NCBI RefSeq assembly: GCF_011058215.1
Contig: NZ_JAALFG010000004.1
Coordinates: 62,001-126,000 of the forward strand
Length of the DNA: 64,000 nt
Source of the DNA: Devosia aurantiaca
GTDB taxonomy: Bacteria; Pseudomonadota; Alphaproteobacteria; Rhizobiales; Devosiaceae
Reading direction: 5' to 3'
Of the stretch, positions 21,600 through 31,315 are shown in pieces. The position numbers were made by a program, and so were the translations under genes. The notes beneath the pieces are model-generated. The model was given only the letters and a program-made list of their open reading frames with translations. It made no database searches and was not told the DNA's origin. The number at the start of each line of letters is the position of its first letter. The stretch's first letter is position 1.

Positions 21600-21716
21600 G
21601 CCTTAAAGCTGCTGTCTCGTCCGGCGCGACCTCGGATGCCGCGCCGGTCAAATGGGCCTTTAGCGCATTTCCCTTCATGTCACCAATGACATAAATGGCA
21701 GCGCTGCCCTGCGCGA

Positions 21717-22355
21717 TCAGGCCTGCGGCGCTGGCGCCGGGTCGGTCACCGGATCGGTGGGGTCGACCGTCCCGCCGTCGGCGGGAGCCGGCGTCGTCGT
21801 GGTGCCCGGCTCGACCGGCGCTTCGCTGTCGTCGGTCAGGTTGCCACCGCCACCCTGGAGAACATCGGTCACCTGCTGTTCGAGCCCTTCGGGCAGCATC
21901 GAGATCAGCGTATTGCCCATGTCGCGGAGGTAGGGCAGCGACTGCGAATTGGCGGCCCAATCCGGAAGGTTGTTCGGCAGAAGCCACAGACCGAAGATGG
22001 TGACGACGATGGCAATCAACACGCCACGCAGCACGCCGAACACGAAGCCCAGGGTGCGATCGATCGGCCCGATGCGGCTGTCGACAACGAAATCGGCGAT
22101 GCGCATGGTGAGCAGGTGGAGGACGATCAGAGCGACGATAAAGGTCACGACCACGGTGGCGATATTGGCCACTACTTCCTCGGCAATGTACTGCTGCGCA
22201 ATGTCCGGGTGGTAGAGATACATGTAGACGGCGATGGCGGCGGAGCCGGCCCAGGTGGCCAGCGACAGCACTTCGCGGGTCAATCCGCGCGCCGTGGCGA
22301 GGATCGCCGAAATCAGCACCAGAACACCCACACCAACGTCGAACGCTGTCAGCAT
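21717..22355 (-). CDS. cvpA: CvpA-family membrane protein
   Basis: A 212-residue inner-membrane protein with four hydrophobic segments (about residues 3-22, 28-46, 60-85 and 103-125) and a Pro/Thr/Ala-rich acidic tail. The motifs AFDVGVGVLVLISAILATARGLTRE and DRTLGFVFGVLRGVLI are typical of CvpA. The E. coli member was linked to colicin V production and envelope stress. The ATG at 22355 is chosen because the conserved region starts there. It precedes purF by 117 non-coding bases. Confidence 0.88.
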   Translation of the reverse strand: MLTAFDVGVGVLVLISAILATARGLTREVLSLATWAGSAAIAVYMYLYHPDIAQQYIAEEVVANIATVVVTFIVALIVLHLLTMRIADFVVDSRIGPIDRTLGFVFGVLRGVLIAIVVTIFGLWLLPNNLPDWAANSQSLPYLRDMGNTLISMLPEGLEQQVTDVLQGGGGNLTDDSEAPVEPGTTTTPAPADGGTVDPTDPVTDPAPAPQA

Positions 22356-22472
22356 ATCTTTTCGCCTAAATTCTTCGCCGCGTCGGCTTGTTTCCGGACC
22401 TTTAACGACTTTGCTCCGGCCTGCCAAGGGCGGGGCAGGGCAGGAGCAACGATGTCCCCGGAAACCATTCGT

Positions 22473-23879
22473 TTACCACGCATCGGGCTCGGGCTCCGGC
22501 ATCGAGCGCTTGCCGGCCGCAGCGATGCGGCTGACCATGTCGGCCAGTTGACCATATTCAGTAACATCCAGCGCGCTGTTGCGATCGGCATTGCCGAGCT
22601 TGCCGGTGACCACCGACCCAAAGCCGAGCTTTTGCGCCTCGCGCAGGCGCAGCGAACCGTGCACCACGGGCCGCACGCCGCCAGCCAGCGAGATTTCGCC
22701 GAAGTACACGGCGTCGGCCGGGAGGGGCGAGCCGGTAAGCGAGGAGATCAATGCCGCGGCGACCGCGAGGTCGGCAGCCGGTTCATTGATTTTTAGTCCG
22801 CCGGCGACGTTGAGATAGATGTCATTGGCGCCGATGCGGACGCCGCAGCGGGTTTCGAGCACAGCCAGAACCATGGAGAGGCGCGAAGAATCCCAGCCCA
22901 CCACGGCGCGTCGCGGCGTGCCGAGGGGAGAAGGCGCGACCAGGGCCTGGATTTCGATCAGCAACGGCCTTGTGCCCTCCATGCCAGCAAAGACGGCGGA
23001 GCCGGCGGCATCCTTGTCGCGCTGGTCGAGAAACAGAGCCGAGGGATTGGCAACCTGTTCGAGGCCGCGCTCGGTCATGGCGAAGACGCCGATCTCGTCG
23101 GTAGCGCCGTAGCGGTTTTTGACGCCGCGAAGGATGCGGAAGGTGTGGCTCGAATCGCCTTCGAAATAGAGCACGGCATCGACCATGTGCTCGACGACGC
23201 GCGGGCCGGCGATCTGCCCGTCCTTGGTGACGTGGCCGACAAGGACGACGGCAGCGCCGCTTTTCTTGGCAAAGCGCGTCAGCGCCTGAGCCGAGGTCCG
23301 CACCTGGGTCACGGTGCCAGGCGCCGAGTCGACGCGGTCGGTCCAAAGCGTCTGGATCGAATCGATTATGACGAGATCGGGCGGGGCTCCATTTTCGAGC
23401 GTTGCGAGAATGATCTCGACATTGGTTTCGGCGGCCAGCAGCACGTCGGCTTCGCCAAGCCCCAGCCGCTGCGCCCGAAGCCGCACCTGCGCCACCGCTT
23501 CTTCACCTGAGACATAAACGACGCGCTTGCCCTTGTTGGCCAGAGCGGCCGCCGACTGCAGCAAAAGCGTCGATTTGCCGATTCCCGGATCGCCGCCGAC
23601 CAGGAGCGCAGAGCCCTTGACGAAACCGCCGCCGGTGACGCGATCGAGTTCGGCAAGGCCGGTGACGACACGGGCGGCGCTTTCCGTTTCGCCGGACAGC
23701 GGCACAAGATTGGCCGGGCGGCCATTGGACTTGGCGGCCTTCGGACCCGCGCCGACGCCGGAATCGACCAATTCCTCGACGATGGTGTTCCACTCGCCGC
23801 ACGCATCGCACCGCCCTTGCCAGCGCGTCGTAACCGCACCGCAGGATTGGCAAACAAAAGTCGAGCGGGTTTTGGCCAA
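22473..23879 (-). CDS. radA: DNA repair protein RadA
   Basis: RadA (Sms) is a RecA-like, DnaB-like ATPase that drives branch migration during recombination. The 468-residue frame is intact. The zinc finger is CQSCGAVTTRWQGRCDACGEW. Walker A is GGDPGIGKSTLLLQ, the signature motif is KNRYG (in VKNRYGATDE), and the C-terminal Lon-like domain starts about residue 290 with IEIQALVAPS. It stands alone upstream of cvpA on the same strand. Confidence 0.95.
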   Translation of the reverse strand: MAKTRSTFVCQSCGAVTTRWQGRCDACGEWNTIVEELVDSGVGAGPKAAKSNGRPANLVPLSGETESAARVVTGLAELDRVTGGGFVKGSALLVGGDPGIGKSTLLLQSAAALANKGKRVVYVSGEEAVAQVRLRAQRLGLGEADVLLAAETNVEIILATLENGAPPDLVIIDSIQTLWTDRVDSAPGTVTQVRTSAQALTRFAKKSGAAVVLVGHVTKDGQIAGPRVVEHMVDAVLYFEGDSSHTFRILRGVKNRYGATDEIGVFAMTERGLEQVANPSALFLDQRDKDAAGSAVFAGMEGTRPLLIEIQALVAPSPLGTPRRAVVGWDSSRLSMVLAVLETRCGVRIGANDIYLNVAGGLKINEPAADLAVAAALISSLTGSPLPADAVYFGEISLAGGVRPVVHGSLRLREAQKLGFGSVVTGKLGNADRNSALDVTEYGQLADMVSRIAAAGKRSMPEPEPDAW

Positions 23880-24028
23880 GGGTCGGATCCTGTTGTGTAT
23901 AGCTGATTTAGCCGAGGCCGTGGAAGGGATGCAAGAACAAAAAGGGAACTACACTCCTTGTCACCCATCAGCACCATGGAACTCCCTTACCCGGCGCGGA
24001 TTGAGCGATCAGCAATCGGAGCTTTGCC

Positions 24029-24220
24029 ATGAATCGAAACGTCATCATTGCCATCGTCGTCGCTGTCGTGGTGGTCATCTTTGTGGGCGTGGTGTTCACG
24101 TCCAACAATCAGGCGCCCAATGCCGACGGCGCTGCAACGGCCAACAGTGCTGCCGAGCAGAGCGCTCTGCCCGCCGGCAAGGCTGGTGAACCGGCCGAAA
24201 CGACCGGCAACAATCCGTAA
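24029..24220 (+). CDS. tiny single-pass membrane protein
   Basis: A 63-residue protein made of one membrane helix (about residues 5-24, IIAIVVAVVVVIFVGVVF) and a low-complexity Asn/Ala-rich periplasmic or cytoplasmic tail. GGAGC at 24018-24022 precedes the ATG. It is followed 13 bases later by a second tiny membrane protein of similar design. No family recognised. Confidence 0.55.
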   Translation: MNRNVIIAIVVAVVVVIFVGVVFTSNNQAPNADGAATANSAAEQSALPAGKAGEPAETTGNNP

Positions 24221-24232
24221 CGGGAGGCGGGA

Positions 24233-24424
24233 GTGGCTGAAAAACGTCAGGAAGACCGAGGCGTCGCCCGCATCGTCATCATCGCCTTCGTGGTGGCGCT
24301 CGTTGCGGTGATCGCCTGGGTGATCATCCAGCAAAGCGGCGTATTGCCCGGTGATACGGGCGAGGGCACCCTGCGGTCAGCACGTCGAACTAGCTATTCT
24401 GGCAGTTCGCCTGTGCCGACATAG
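24233..24424 (+). CDS. second tiny membrane protein (possible frameshift near 24372)
   Basis: Starts at GTG 24233 after GGGAGGCGGGAG (about 24221-24231). The protein has a charged start (AEKRQEDRG), one membrane helix (about residues 11-33) and a short tail. As read it ends at 24424 and overlaps the end of alr. If one C is added in ACCCTG near 24372 the tail becomes GTPAVSTSN with a stop at 24391-24393, just before the alr stop. That resembles the composition of its neighbour and fits the junction better. Probably a paired product with the upstream tiny protein. Confidence 0.5.
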   Translation: MAEKRQEDRGVARIVIIAFVVALVAVIAWVIIQQSGVLPGDTGEGTLRSARRTSYSGSSPVPT

Positions 24425-25521
24425 TTGCGCGAATAGCGGCCCTTGAGGCTGGTTAGCAGTTCGTAGCCGATGGTGCCGCCGGCATCGGCTTGGTCGTCGA
24501 CGCTGATATTGGGGCCGAAGACTTCCGCTCCTTCGCCGGGGCTGGGCAGGTCGCCGCCGAGGTCGGTGACGTCGACGATGGTCAGGTCCATCGAAATTCG
24601 ACCGATGATCGGGCAGAGCCTGCCGCGAATAAAGACCTTGCCGCCGGGGCGCGAATTGCTGCCCGATAAGGAGCGCAGGAGCCCATCGGCATAGCCATAG
24701 CCGAGCACCGCCAGCTTGCTGGTGCGGTTGAGGGTATAGTTGGCGCCATAGCCAACGGTTTCGCCGATCCGCCCGTCGGTGATCTGGAGGATAGGCACGT
24801 GCAGCGTGACCACCGGCGCCATCGGGTTCTTGCGTCCGCTGACCGCGCGGCCACCGAACAAGGCAATGCCGGGGCGAACCATCTGGAAATGGTAGTCGCG
24901 CCCGGTCATCAGGCCCGCCGAATTGGCGAGCGAAGCAGGAATGCCGGGGAACTGCGAAATCACCGAGCCAAACAGCGCCAGCTGGGTGCGGTTTTTCTCA
25001 TGGTTGGGCTGGTCGGCGCAGGCGAGGTGGCTCATCACCATCTGCGGGGCATAGCCGAGGCGCTCGATGCGCTCCCGCACCTGGCCCGCCTCGCTGAGCC
25101 GGAAACCCAGACGATTGATGCCGGTGTCGAAATGAAAGCCTGCCGGATAAGCCTCGTTGCGTTCGACGCATTTGGCCAGCCATTCCTCCAGCATCGGGAT
25201 CGAGGACAAAACCGGCATGAGGTTCTGGCGGATGTAGAGATTGGCGGCGCCCGGATAGAGCCCATAGAGCACGAAGATATGGGCGTCGGGAACAGCTGCA
25301 CGAACCGCCATGCCCTCGTCTGGTGTCGCGACGAAGAAGAAGCGCGCGCCGGCGGCGTGGAGTGCCTTGGAGGCCATGTCGATGCCGGTGCCATAGGCAT
25401 CGGCCTTGACCACGGCAGCCGTCAGGGCGCCGGCGCTGACCTTGTCCAGCGCACGCCAATTGCGGGCGAGGGCGCCCAGGTCGATGCTCAGTTGGCCACC
25501 AAGGCCGGAAGTCGGCGTCAT
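24394..25521 (-). CDS. alr: alanine racemase
   Basis: Interconverts L- and D-alanine for peptidoglycan. The 375-residue frame is intact. The PLP lysine is in AAVVKADAYGTG, the second catalytic base (Tyr) is in VGYGANYTLN, and GRISMDLTIVDVT is the C-terminal-domain signature. It lies two bases downstream of dnaB on the same strand, an order often seen in Hyphomicrobiales. Confidence 0.93.
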   Translation of the reverse strand: MTPTSGLGGQLSIDLGALARNWRALDKVSAGALTAAVVKADAYGTGIDMASKALHAAGARFFFVATPDEGMAVRAAVPDAHIFVLYGLYPGAANLYIRQNLMPVLSSIPMLEEWLAKCVERNEAYPAGFHFDTGINRLGFRLSEAGQVRERIERLGYAPQMVMSHLACADQPNHEKNRTQLALFGSVISQFPGIPASLANSAGLMTGRDYHFQMVRPGIALFGGRAVSGRKNPMAPVVTLHVPILQITDGRIGETVGYGANYTLNRTSKLAVLGYGYADGLLRSLSGSNSRPGGKVFIRGRLCPIIGRISMDLTIVDVTDLGGDLPSPGEGAEVFGPNISVDDQADAGGTIGYELLTSLKGRYSRNYVGTGELPE

Positions 25522-25523
25522 TG

Positions 25524-27011
25524 CTATTCCATGCGTTCAGGCAGGTAATCTGCCCGAGCAAGGTTACCAAAGCGGGTAAACTGCGCCTCAAAGCTCAGCT
25601 GCACCGTGCCGGTAGGACCGTGGCGCTGCTTGGCGATGATCACTTCCGCCTTGCCATGCACCTTTTCCATTTCCCCCTGCCACGTGAGGTGCTCGGGCGT
25701 GCCCTCTTTGGGTTCCTTGTTCTTGAGATAGTACTCTTCGCGGTAAACGAAAAGCACCACGTCTGCGTCCTGCTCGATAGAACCGGATTCGCGCAAGTCC
25801 GCCAGCTGCGGATGCTTGTCGTCACGGGCTTCCACCTGTCGGGACAGCTGGGACAGGGCGATGACCGGAATTTCGAGCTCCTTGGCCAGGGCCTTGAGCG
25901 TCGTCGTGATCTCGGTCAGCTCCTGCACGCGGTTCTGGCTCGAGGCTTTAGACGAGCCTGAGAGCAGCTGCAGGTAGTCGATTACCAGCATGTCGAGCCC
26001 CTTCTGCCGCTTGAGGCGGCGGGCGCGGGCAGCGAGCTGGGCGACGGAAATGCCGCCGGTATCGTCGATGTAAAGCGGCAGCCGGCTCATCATGTTGGAG
26101 ACGTCGACGAGCTTGGAAAATTGCGAATCGTGAATGCGGCCGCGACGAATGTCGGAGGAGGAAATCTCTGCCTGCTCGGCAAGAATACGCGTCGCCAGCT
26201 GTTCCGAACTCATTTCGAGGCTGAAAAAGCCGACAATGCCGCCATCGACGGTCTTGGTATGTCCATCGGGCGTCACTTCGCCGCGCCAGGCCTTGGCGAC
26301 GTTGAAGGCGATGTTGGTGACGAGCGAAGTCTTGCCCATGGCCGGGCGGCCGGCAAGAATGATCAAGTCGGAGCGCTGCAGGCCGCCCATCTGCCGGTCG
26401 AGATCGTGGAGATCGGTGGCAACGCCGGAAAGACCGCCGTCGCGCTGGAAGGCTTCGCCGGCCATCTGGATGGACGCATTGAGTGCAGCGCCGAAGTTCT
26501 GGAAGCCACCGTCATAGCGGCCCTTTTCCGCCAGCTGAAAGAGCTCGCCCTCGACCTTTTCGATCTGCTTGACCGGGGTCATGTCGACGTCGCTGCTGTC
26601 ATAGGCAACGCTGACCATTTCCTCGCCCACCTGGATCAGGTTGCGGCGGATGGCGAGATCGTAGATCGCCTGGCCATAGTCGGCAGCGTTGATGACCGTG
26701 GTTGCTTCTGCCGCAAGACGCGACAGGTATTGCATCATGGTGACGTCGGGCAGCAGCTGGTCGGGCAGGTGGGTCTTGAGCGTCGCCGGTTCCGCCGCCT
26801 TGCCGGCTCGGATGATCTTGCCGGCCAGCTCGAAGATCTCGCGATGAATCGGCTCGTAGAAATGCTCCGGCATCAGGAAATCGGCGACGCGGTAGAAGGC
26901 GTCGTTGTTGATCAGGATCGCGCCCAGCAGCGCCTGCTCCACATCCACGTTGTGGGGCGCGATGCGGAACGACTTTTCTTCGGCCGGGTGAAGGCGCGCG
27001 ATCTCTGCCAT
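25524..27011 (-). CDS. dnaB: replicative DNA helicase DnaB
   Basis: Hexameric helicase that unwinds DNA at the fork. The intact 495-residue frame has the N-terminal primase-interaction domain (PHNVDVEQALLGAILINND) and a RecA-like domain with Walker A GRPAMGKTSL, Walker B LDMLVIDYLQLL and the late DLRESGSIEQDADVV motif. No intein is present. The 202-base gap upstream to the divergent phospholipase gene holds no other gene. Confidence 0.95.
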   Translation of the reverse strand: MAEIARLHPAEEKSFRIAPHNVDVEQALLGAILINNDAFYRVADFLMPEHFYEPIHREIFELAGKIIRAGKAAEPATLKTHLPDQLLPDVTMMQYLSRLAAEATTVINAADYGQAIYDLAIRRNLIQVGEEMVSVAYDSSDVDMTPVKQIEKVEGELFQLAEKGRYDGGFQNFGAALNASIQMAGEAFQRDGGLSGVATDLHDLDRQMGGLQRSDLIILAGRPAMGKTSLVTNIAFNVAKAWRGEVTPDGHTKTVDGGIVGFFSLEMSSEQLATRILAEQAEISSSDIRRGRIHDSQFSKLVDVSNMMSRLPLYIDDTGGISVAQLAARARRLKRQKGLDMLVIDYLQLLSGSSKASSQNRVQELTEITTTLKALAKELEIPVIALSQLSRQVEARDDKHPQLADLRESGSIEQDADVVLFVYREEYYLKNKEPKEGTPEHLTWQGEMEKVHGKAEVIIAKQRHGPTGTVQLSFEAQFTRFGNLARADYLPERME

Positions 27012-27213
27012 CGGATTCCTCGGGAGGCTGTTAACCTTTCTTAACCACGCAAGCGCGGTAGGAGTCTCGGCATAGTGCGCTAAGGTTAAGAACCATATTC
27101 AGTCCCCCTGTGGACAGTGGGAACAATGGGGATTTCTAACAGACTGACGAAACAAGAACAAGGCGTGAACACGAGGCTCCCGCGGCCTGCTTGGAACCGC
27201 GCATGGCTGTCGC

Positions 27214-28734
27214 ATGTTTCTGTGCCCAAGCGTCAACCTCATATCCGGAGCCGAATTGGCCGACCTTCGTTTTACGCCCGGCCAAAACTGCATGGCCGCT
27301 GCCACTGCCGACCGGTTCTCCGTCATCGTCGATGCTGAAGATTATTTCCGCCACGCACGCGATGTCATGGTGCGCGCGCAGCGTCGCATTACGCTGGTCG
27401 GCTGGGACTTCGATGCCCGAATAACGCTGGGCGACAATCGAGCCGATGGCGGTCCGGCCGATCTCGGCAACTTCATCCTCTGGCTGGTGAAGCGCAAGCC
27501 CGAGCTCGAAATCTTTCTTCTGCAATGGGATTTCGGCATCATCACCACGGCCAAGCGTGGCACGACGCTGATCAAGCTGTGGCAGTGGCTGCGCCATCCG
27601 CGCATCCATGTGAAATTTGATAGTGCCCACCCCACCGGCGCGTCGCACCACCAGAAGATCATCCTGATCGACGATGCCATGGCTTTCGTCGGTGGCATCG
27701 ACATGACCGGTGCCCGTTGGGACACCCGCGAGCACCGGCACGAAGATCCGCGCCGCCGCCGCCCGACGACGCGCCGTCCCTATAAGCCATGGCACGATGT
27801 CACCACCGCGGTAACCGGACCGATCGTCACTTCCGTGGTCGATTTGGTGCAGCAACGCTGGGGCAGGGCGGGAGTCTCTGATTTTCGTCCGATCAGCGAC
27901 GGCAAGGCGCTCTGGCCCGAAGGGCTCGAGATCGACTTCGCCGATGTCGAGATCGCCATTTCCCGAACGGCGCCGAAGATCGAAGACTACGAGCCGATCC
28001 TCGAGGTGGAAAAGCTCTGGCTCGACCAGATCGCGACGGCCAAAAAGCTCCTCTATATCGAGAGCCAATATTTTGCGTCGCGCGCCATCGTCTCGGCCAT
28101 GGCAAAGCGCCTGCAGGAGCAGGATGGGCCCGAAATAGTCGTCATCAACCCCGACACGGCCGATGGCTGGCTGCAGCCACTTGCCATGGACACGGCGCGG
28201 GCAAGGCTCTTCACCTGGATCAAGCGCGCCGATAAGTTCGACCGGCTGCGGCTTTATCATCCGGTCGGCTCGGGCGGCGAGGCGATCTATGTGCACGCCA
28301 AGGCCCTGGTGGCGGACGACACCGTGCTCAAGGTCGGCTCTTCAAATATCAACAACCGTTCGCTGCGGCTCGATACCGAATGCGACATCACCATTGTCGC
28401 CGACGACGATGATGAGGCCGTGCGGCGCGAGATCGCCTGGACCCGCAACGACCTGTTGGGCGAGCATCTGGGCGTCACCGCCGAAGCGGTCGCCGCGCGG
28501 CTTGCCGAGACGGGATCGCTGATCAAAACTATCGAAACATTACGGGGGACGGACAGGACGCTGCGCGACTACCAAGTGCCCGAGCTTAACGACATCGAAA
28601 AGTGGCTCGCAGACAACGAAGTCCTCGATCCCGAAGGACCCGAGGAAATGTTCGAGCCTTTGTCCCAGCGCGGGCTGATGCGCGGCTTCCTCAAGCGCTT
28701 TGCCAGGAAATCCAAAGCAAAAGGCCGGGCGTAA
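27214..28734 (+). CDS. phospholipase D-family protein
   Basis: A 506-residue protein with two HKD motifs, SHHQKIILIDDAMAF (about residue 145) and VHAKALVADDTVLK (about residue 360). Both carry the following G-G/S signature (GGID and GSSNINNRS). The sequence fits bacterial PLD enzymes or phosphatidyltransferases acting on phospholipids. There is no obvious signal peptide, so a cytoplasmic or membrane-surface place is likely. The start is uncertain: TTG 27256 is also possible. Its stop codon lies in a hairpin shared with the convergent rplI operon. Confidence 0.85.
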   Translation: MFLCPSVNLISGAELADLRFTPGQNCMAAATADRFSVIVDAEDYFRHARDVMVRAQRRITLVGWDFDARITLGDNRADGGPADLGNFILWLVKRKPELEIFLLQWDFGIITTAKRGTTLIKLWQWLRHPRIHVKFDSAHPTGASHHQKIILIDDAMAFVGGIDMTGARWDTREHRHEDPRRRRPTTRRPYKPWHDVTTAVTGPIVTSVVDLVQQRWGRAGVSDFRPISDGKALWPEGLEIDFADVEIAISRTAPKIEDYEPILEVEKLWLDQIATAKKLLYIESQYFASRAIVSAMAKRLQEQDGPEIVVINPDTADGWLQPLAMDTARARLFTWIKRADKFDRLRLYHPVGSGGEAIYVHAKALVADDTVLKVGSSNINNRSLRLDTECDITIVADDDDEAVRREIAWTRNDLLGEHLGVTAEAVAARLAETGSLIKTIETLRGTDRTLRDYQVPELNDIEKWLADNEVLDPEGPEEMFEPLSQRGLMRGFLKRFARKSKAKGRA

Positions 28735-28744
28735 ACCCGGCCTT
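28721..28744. terminator. two-way hairpin terminator between the phospholipase and rplI
   Basis: AAGGCCGGG at 28721-28729 pairs with CCCGGCCTT at 28736-28744 around a six-base loop, and includes the phospholipase stop codon. Reading the minus strand, the stem is followed by a T-rich stretch (TTTTGCTTTGG), as expected for a Rho-independent terminator of the rpsF-rpsR-rplI operon. Confidence 0.7.
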
Positions 28745-28770
28745 CGCATGATCGGCAGTGCTCGAAGAGA

Positions 28771-29337
28771 TCAGTCTTCGAAGCGGTCGTCGGCAGCGGC
28801 GTCAGCCTGACCGGCAGCGAAATCGCCACCTTCGTCGGCTTCAAAGGTGTGGACGGTGACGTCCTCGCCTTCGGCCTGACGAGTTGCTTCATCGGGCGAA
28901 CGGGCGACGTTGACGGTGATCGAGACCGAAACATCGGCATGCAGGTTCAGCGGCACGGTGTGCACGCCGACCGACTTGATGGCGTCGGCGAGATCGACCT
29001 GGTTGCGCTGCACGGTGAAGCCGTCGGCGGCCAGAGCCTCGACGATGTCGCGAGCGGCGACCGAACCATAAAGCTGGCCGGTTTCGCCAGCCTGTCGGAT
29101 CATCACCACGGCGTGGCCGTTAAGGCCTTCCGCAATGCCGGCGGCGGCGCTGCGGCGCTCTTCATTGCGCTGTTCGATATGGGCGCGTTCGTTTTCGAAG
29201 CGCTTGCGGTTGGCTTCCGTGGCGCGCAGGGCCTTGCCCTGGGGCAGGAGGAAGTTACGGGCAAAACCGTCCTTGACGTTGATTTCGTCGCCGATGGTGC
29301 CGCTGCGGCCAACGCGCTCGAGCAGAATGACTTTCAT
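28771..29337 (-). CDS. rplI: 50S ribosomal protein L9
   Basis: The 188-residue protein starts [32 protein letters not shown], the conserved 23S rRNA-binding N-domain. A long connecting helix follows (about residues 45-75), then the C-terminal domain. The acidic tail from about residue 150 is an extension common in alphaproteobacteria. Last gene of the S6-S18-L9 operon. Confidence 0.97.
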   Translation of the reverse strand: MKVILLERVGRSGTIGDEINVKDGFARNFLLPQGKALRATEANRKRFENERAHIEQRNEERRSAAAGIAEGLNGHAVVMIRQAGETGQLYGSVAARDIVEALAADGFTVQRNQVDLADAIKSVGVHTVPLNLHADVSVSITVNVARSPDEATRQAEGEDVTVHTFEADEGGDFAAGQADAAADDRFED

Positions 29338-29426
29338 TTGGGTATTCCTTGTGGCTGTCCCGCCGGACCGGCGGTTAGGAGCCGCGAACCATTCGCGACC
29401 CCAACAAGTCTCAGAAAGGCGAAGCC

Positions 29427-29681
29427 TTACTGGACGGCGTAGGGCATCAGGCCGATGAAACGGGCACGCTTGATGGCACGGGCCAGTTCACGCTGCTTCT
29501 TGGCAGAAACGGCGGTGATGCGGCTCGGCACGATCTTGCCGCGCTCGGAAACGTAGCGCGAGAGCAGGCGCACGTCCTTGTAGTCGATCTTTGGCGCGCC
29601 TTCGCCCGAGAACGGGCAGGTCTTGCGACGGCGCTGGAACGGGCGGCGAGCCTGGGAAGTGGTAAGGTCTTTGATTGCCAT
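29427..29681 (-). CDS. rpsR: 30S ribosomal protein S18
   Basis: An 84-residue protein with [14 protein letters not shown] start ([22 protein letters not shown]), the [23 protein letters not shown] core and the LPYAVQ-like end. It binds S6 in the 30S platform. It lies 19 bases after rpsF and 89 bases before rplI. Confidence 0.97.
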   Translation of the reverse strand: MAIKDLTTSQARRPFQRRRKTCPFSGEGAPKIDYKDVRLLSRYVSERGKIVPSRITAVSAKKQRELARAIKRARFIGLMPYAVQ

Positions 29682-29700
29682 TTTCTAACGTTCCTTGTTC

Positions 29701-30102
29701 TTAGAAGCGGCGCGGACGGCGTTCGCCGGAGAATCCGCCACGGTCGCCACCGGGGCGGCCGCCATCACGGTCGTCGCGATCGCGCTTCTGCATCATTGCC
29801 GACGGGCCTTCTTCCAGCTCGTCCACGCGCACGGTCATGAAGCGCAGGATGTCTTCATTGATGCGCATCTGGCGTTCCATTTCGGCAACGGCTGCCGGGG
29901 ACGCTTCGATGTTGAGCAGGGTATAGTGAGCCTTGCGGTTCTTGCGGATGCGGTAGGAGAGACCCTTGAGGCCCCAATATTCGTTCTTGGTGACCTTGCC
30001 GCCGCCTTGGCCGAGAACTTCGCTCAGCTGCGTGGTCAGTTCTTCGACCTGCTGCTGGGAAACGTCCTGGCGAGCCAGATAGATGTGTTCGTAGAGGGCC
30101 AT
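29701..30102 (-). CDS. rpsF: 30S ribosomal protein S6
   Basis: A 133-residue protein starting [15 protein letters not shown], with the conserved [20 protein letters not shown] region and a Gly/Arg/Asp-rich tail after about residue 100, as is usual in alphaproteobacteria. The ATG at 30102 is chosen over an upstream in-frame start because GGAAGG lies just upstream (about 30111-30116). First gene of the operon. Confidence 0.96.
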   Translation of the reverse strand: MALYEHIYLARQDVSQQQVEELTTQLSEVLGQGGGKVTKNEYWGLKGLSYRIRKNRKAHYTLLNIEASPAAVAEMERQMRINEDILRFMTVRVDELEEGPSAMMQKRDRDDRDGGRPGGDRGGFSGERRPRRF

Positions 30103-30312
30103 TGATGCGCCTTCCTTTCGAGTTGCACTCAGCCTTTCGTCGGCGCGGAGCCCCTCTGAAGCCGGAAAGGCGTCAAAGCAGTCTTGCAAAGAGCGGGAAC
30201 ACGGGAGGCCGGGTCAAAACCCTATTCGGCAAAAGCCAAACCCTCCGTTCAGCCCCCGGCCAAACGAATTGCTGGGCGCGATATAGGCGAAAGGATGAGG
30301 GAAGGCAAGCGT

Positions 30313-30672
30313 TCAGGCCAATAGGCCAAATTCTCCGACAACCAGACCGAAGCGCCGGTCATCGGTCATAATCCTCACAGGAGGGTTTGCCAAAGCGGCG
30401 GCCAGAAGGTGCAGATCCATGTAACCAACGCCGCGACTGAAGAGCCCTCTTGCTTCCATAAGGTCGAGCACATCGTCATGAGCCACGGGACGAAGCGTAT
30501 ACATGCGCCTTAGGCCAAGGAGGGTCTTGTGGCGTTCCTTAAGGCTTCCGGTGGCCAACTCGCCCACGACGAAGGGATGCATAACAATCTGCTGGTTCGC
30601 CAACATACGGGCGAAACGGAGATTGGGTGTTCGCCAATGATTGATCCAGGCCGAGGTGTCGGCGAGGATCAC
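30313..30672 (-). CDS. VapC-like PIN-domain toxin
   Basis: A 119-residue PIN ribonuclease-type toxin. It opens with MILADTSAWINHWR, has the middle acidic residue in FVVGELATG and the late GYMDLHLLAAAL and IMTDDRRF. It overlaps the upstream VapB-like antitoxin by four bases. Not closely similar by eye to the other PIN toxin in the window, and its antitoxin is of a different class. Confidence 0.88.
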   Translation of the reverse strand: MILADTSAWINHWRTPNLRFARMLANQQIVMHPFVVGELATGSLKERHKTLLGLRRMYTLRPVAHDDVLDLMEARGLFSRGVGYMDLHLLAAALANPPVRIMTDDRRFGLVVGEFGLLA

Positions 30673-30869
30673 TCTTCCGCCATTCCACGATATCTAGGAG
30701 GATACTCCAAGTCGGGCATTGTTCCACCCAAACTCGCCAAATACCGCGAAGCATCCCGGTGCATCAGCTCTTTGAGGGCGGCTTCAACGACTTCTTCTGT
30801 ATCGCTGATGCCAGAGATTTCCTTGGCATCTTTGAGCAACTGATTGTCGATCGTAACAGTGGTCTTCAT
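30669..30869 (-). CDS. VapB-like antitoxin (ribbon-helix-helix type)
   Basis: A 66-residue antitoxin starting MKTTVTIDNQLLKDAKEISG, the ribbon-helix-helix type strand and helix, then TEEVVEAALKELMHRDASR and an acidic tail that should bind the toxin. ATG 30869 is chosen over a start 25 residues upstream because the conserved strand begins there. It is translationally coupled to the toxin gene. Confidence 0.85.
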   Translation of the reverse strand: MKTTVTIDNQLLKDAKEISGISDTEEVVEAALKELMHRDASRYLASLGGTMPDLEYPPRYRGMAEE

Positions 30870-30982
30870 CGTGACCTCCATGCCATCCTTTAAAATCGCA
30901 TCGGTCAATGCGCTATTCAACACGCCATAACTCTGCCCCACCACATGCCGACAAGGGCCAGATTCTTCGTGAAGGACCCCGC

Positions 30983-31315
30983 ATGACCATCAAAGCCTGG
31001 CTCTATCCGCTCGCAATCCTCCCCATACTTGCTCTTGCCGCCTGTGGCGACGATCCCGACGATGCCGTTTCCGTGCAGCGCCAGCCGGATGGCTCGTCGA
31101 CGGTGCAGATCCAGGTGCCGAACGGGCAGCAGGCGATCGACGATCTGCGCAATGGTGCGGCCGATATGACGGCGGAGGCGAAGGTGCAGGCGGTTGCGGC
31201 GGCACGGGCAACGGCAGAAAATGCGGCGCGTTTGATCGGGCAGAGCGAGGCCGAGATCAAGGCTGCGGGCGATGACGCCGAACGCACCACGCGCGAAGCG
31301 CTGGGCCTCCAATAG
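30983..31315 (+). CDS. small lipoprotein
   Basis: A 110-residue protein with a lipoprotein signal ending LALAAC (lipobox), then an acidic region and an Ala-rich helical C-terminus (about residues 50-110). GAAGGA at 30971-30976 precedes the ATG. It lies 120 bases before fabD. No family recognised. The short helical form resembles small structural lipoproteins, but that is only an impression. Confidence 0.65.
   Translation: MTIKAWLYPLAILPILALAACGDDPDDAVSVQRQPDGSSTVQIQVPNGQQAIDDLRNGAADMTAEAKVQAVAAARATAENAARLIGQSEAEIKAAGDDAERTTREALGLQ

Noticed and set aside
26121-27044. 307-codon forward frame opposite dnaB
   Set aside because: Antisense shadow of dnaB with no ribosome site or motif.
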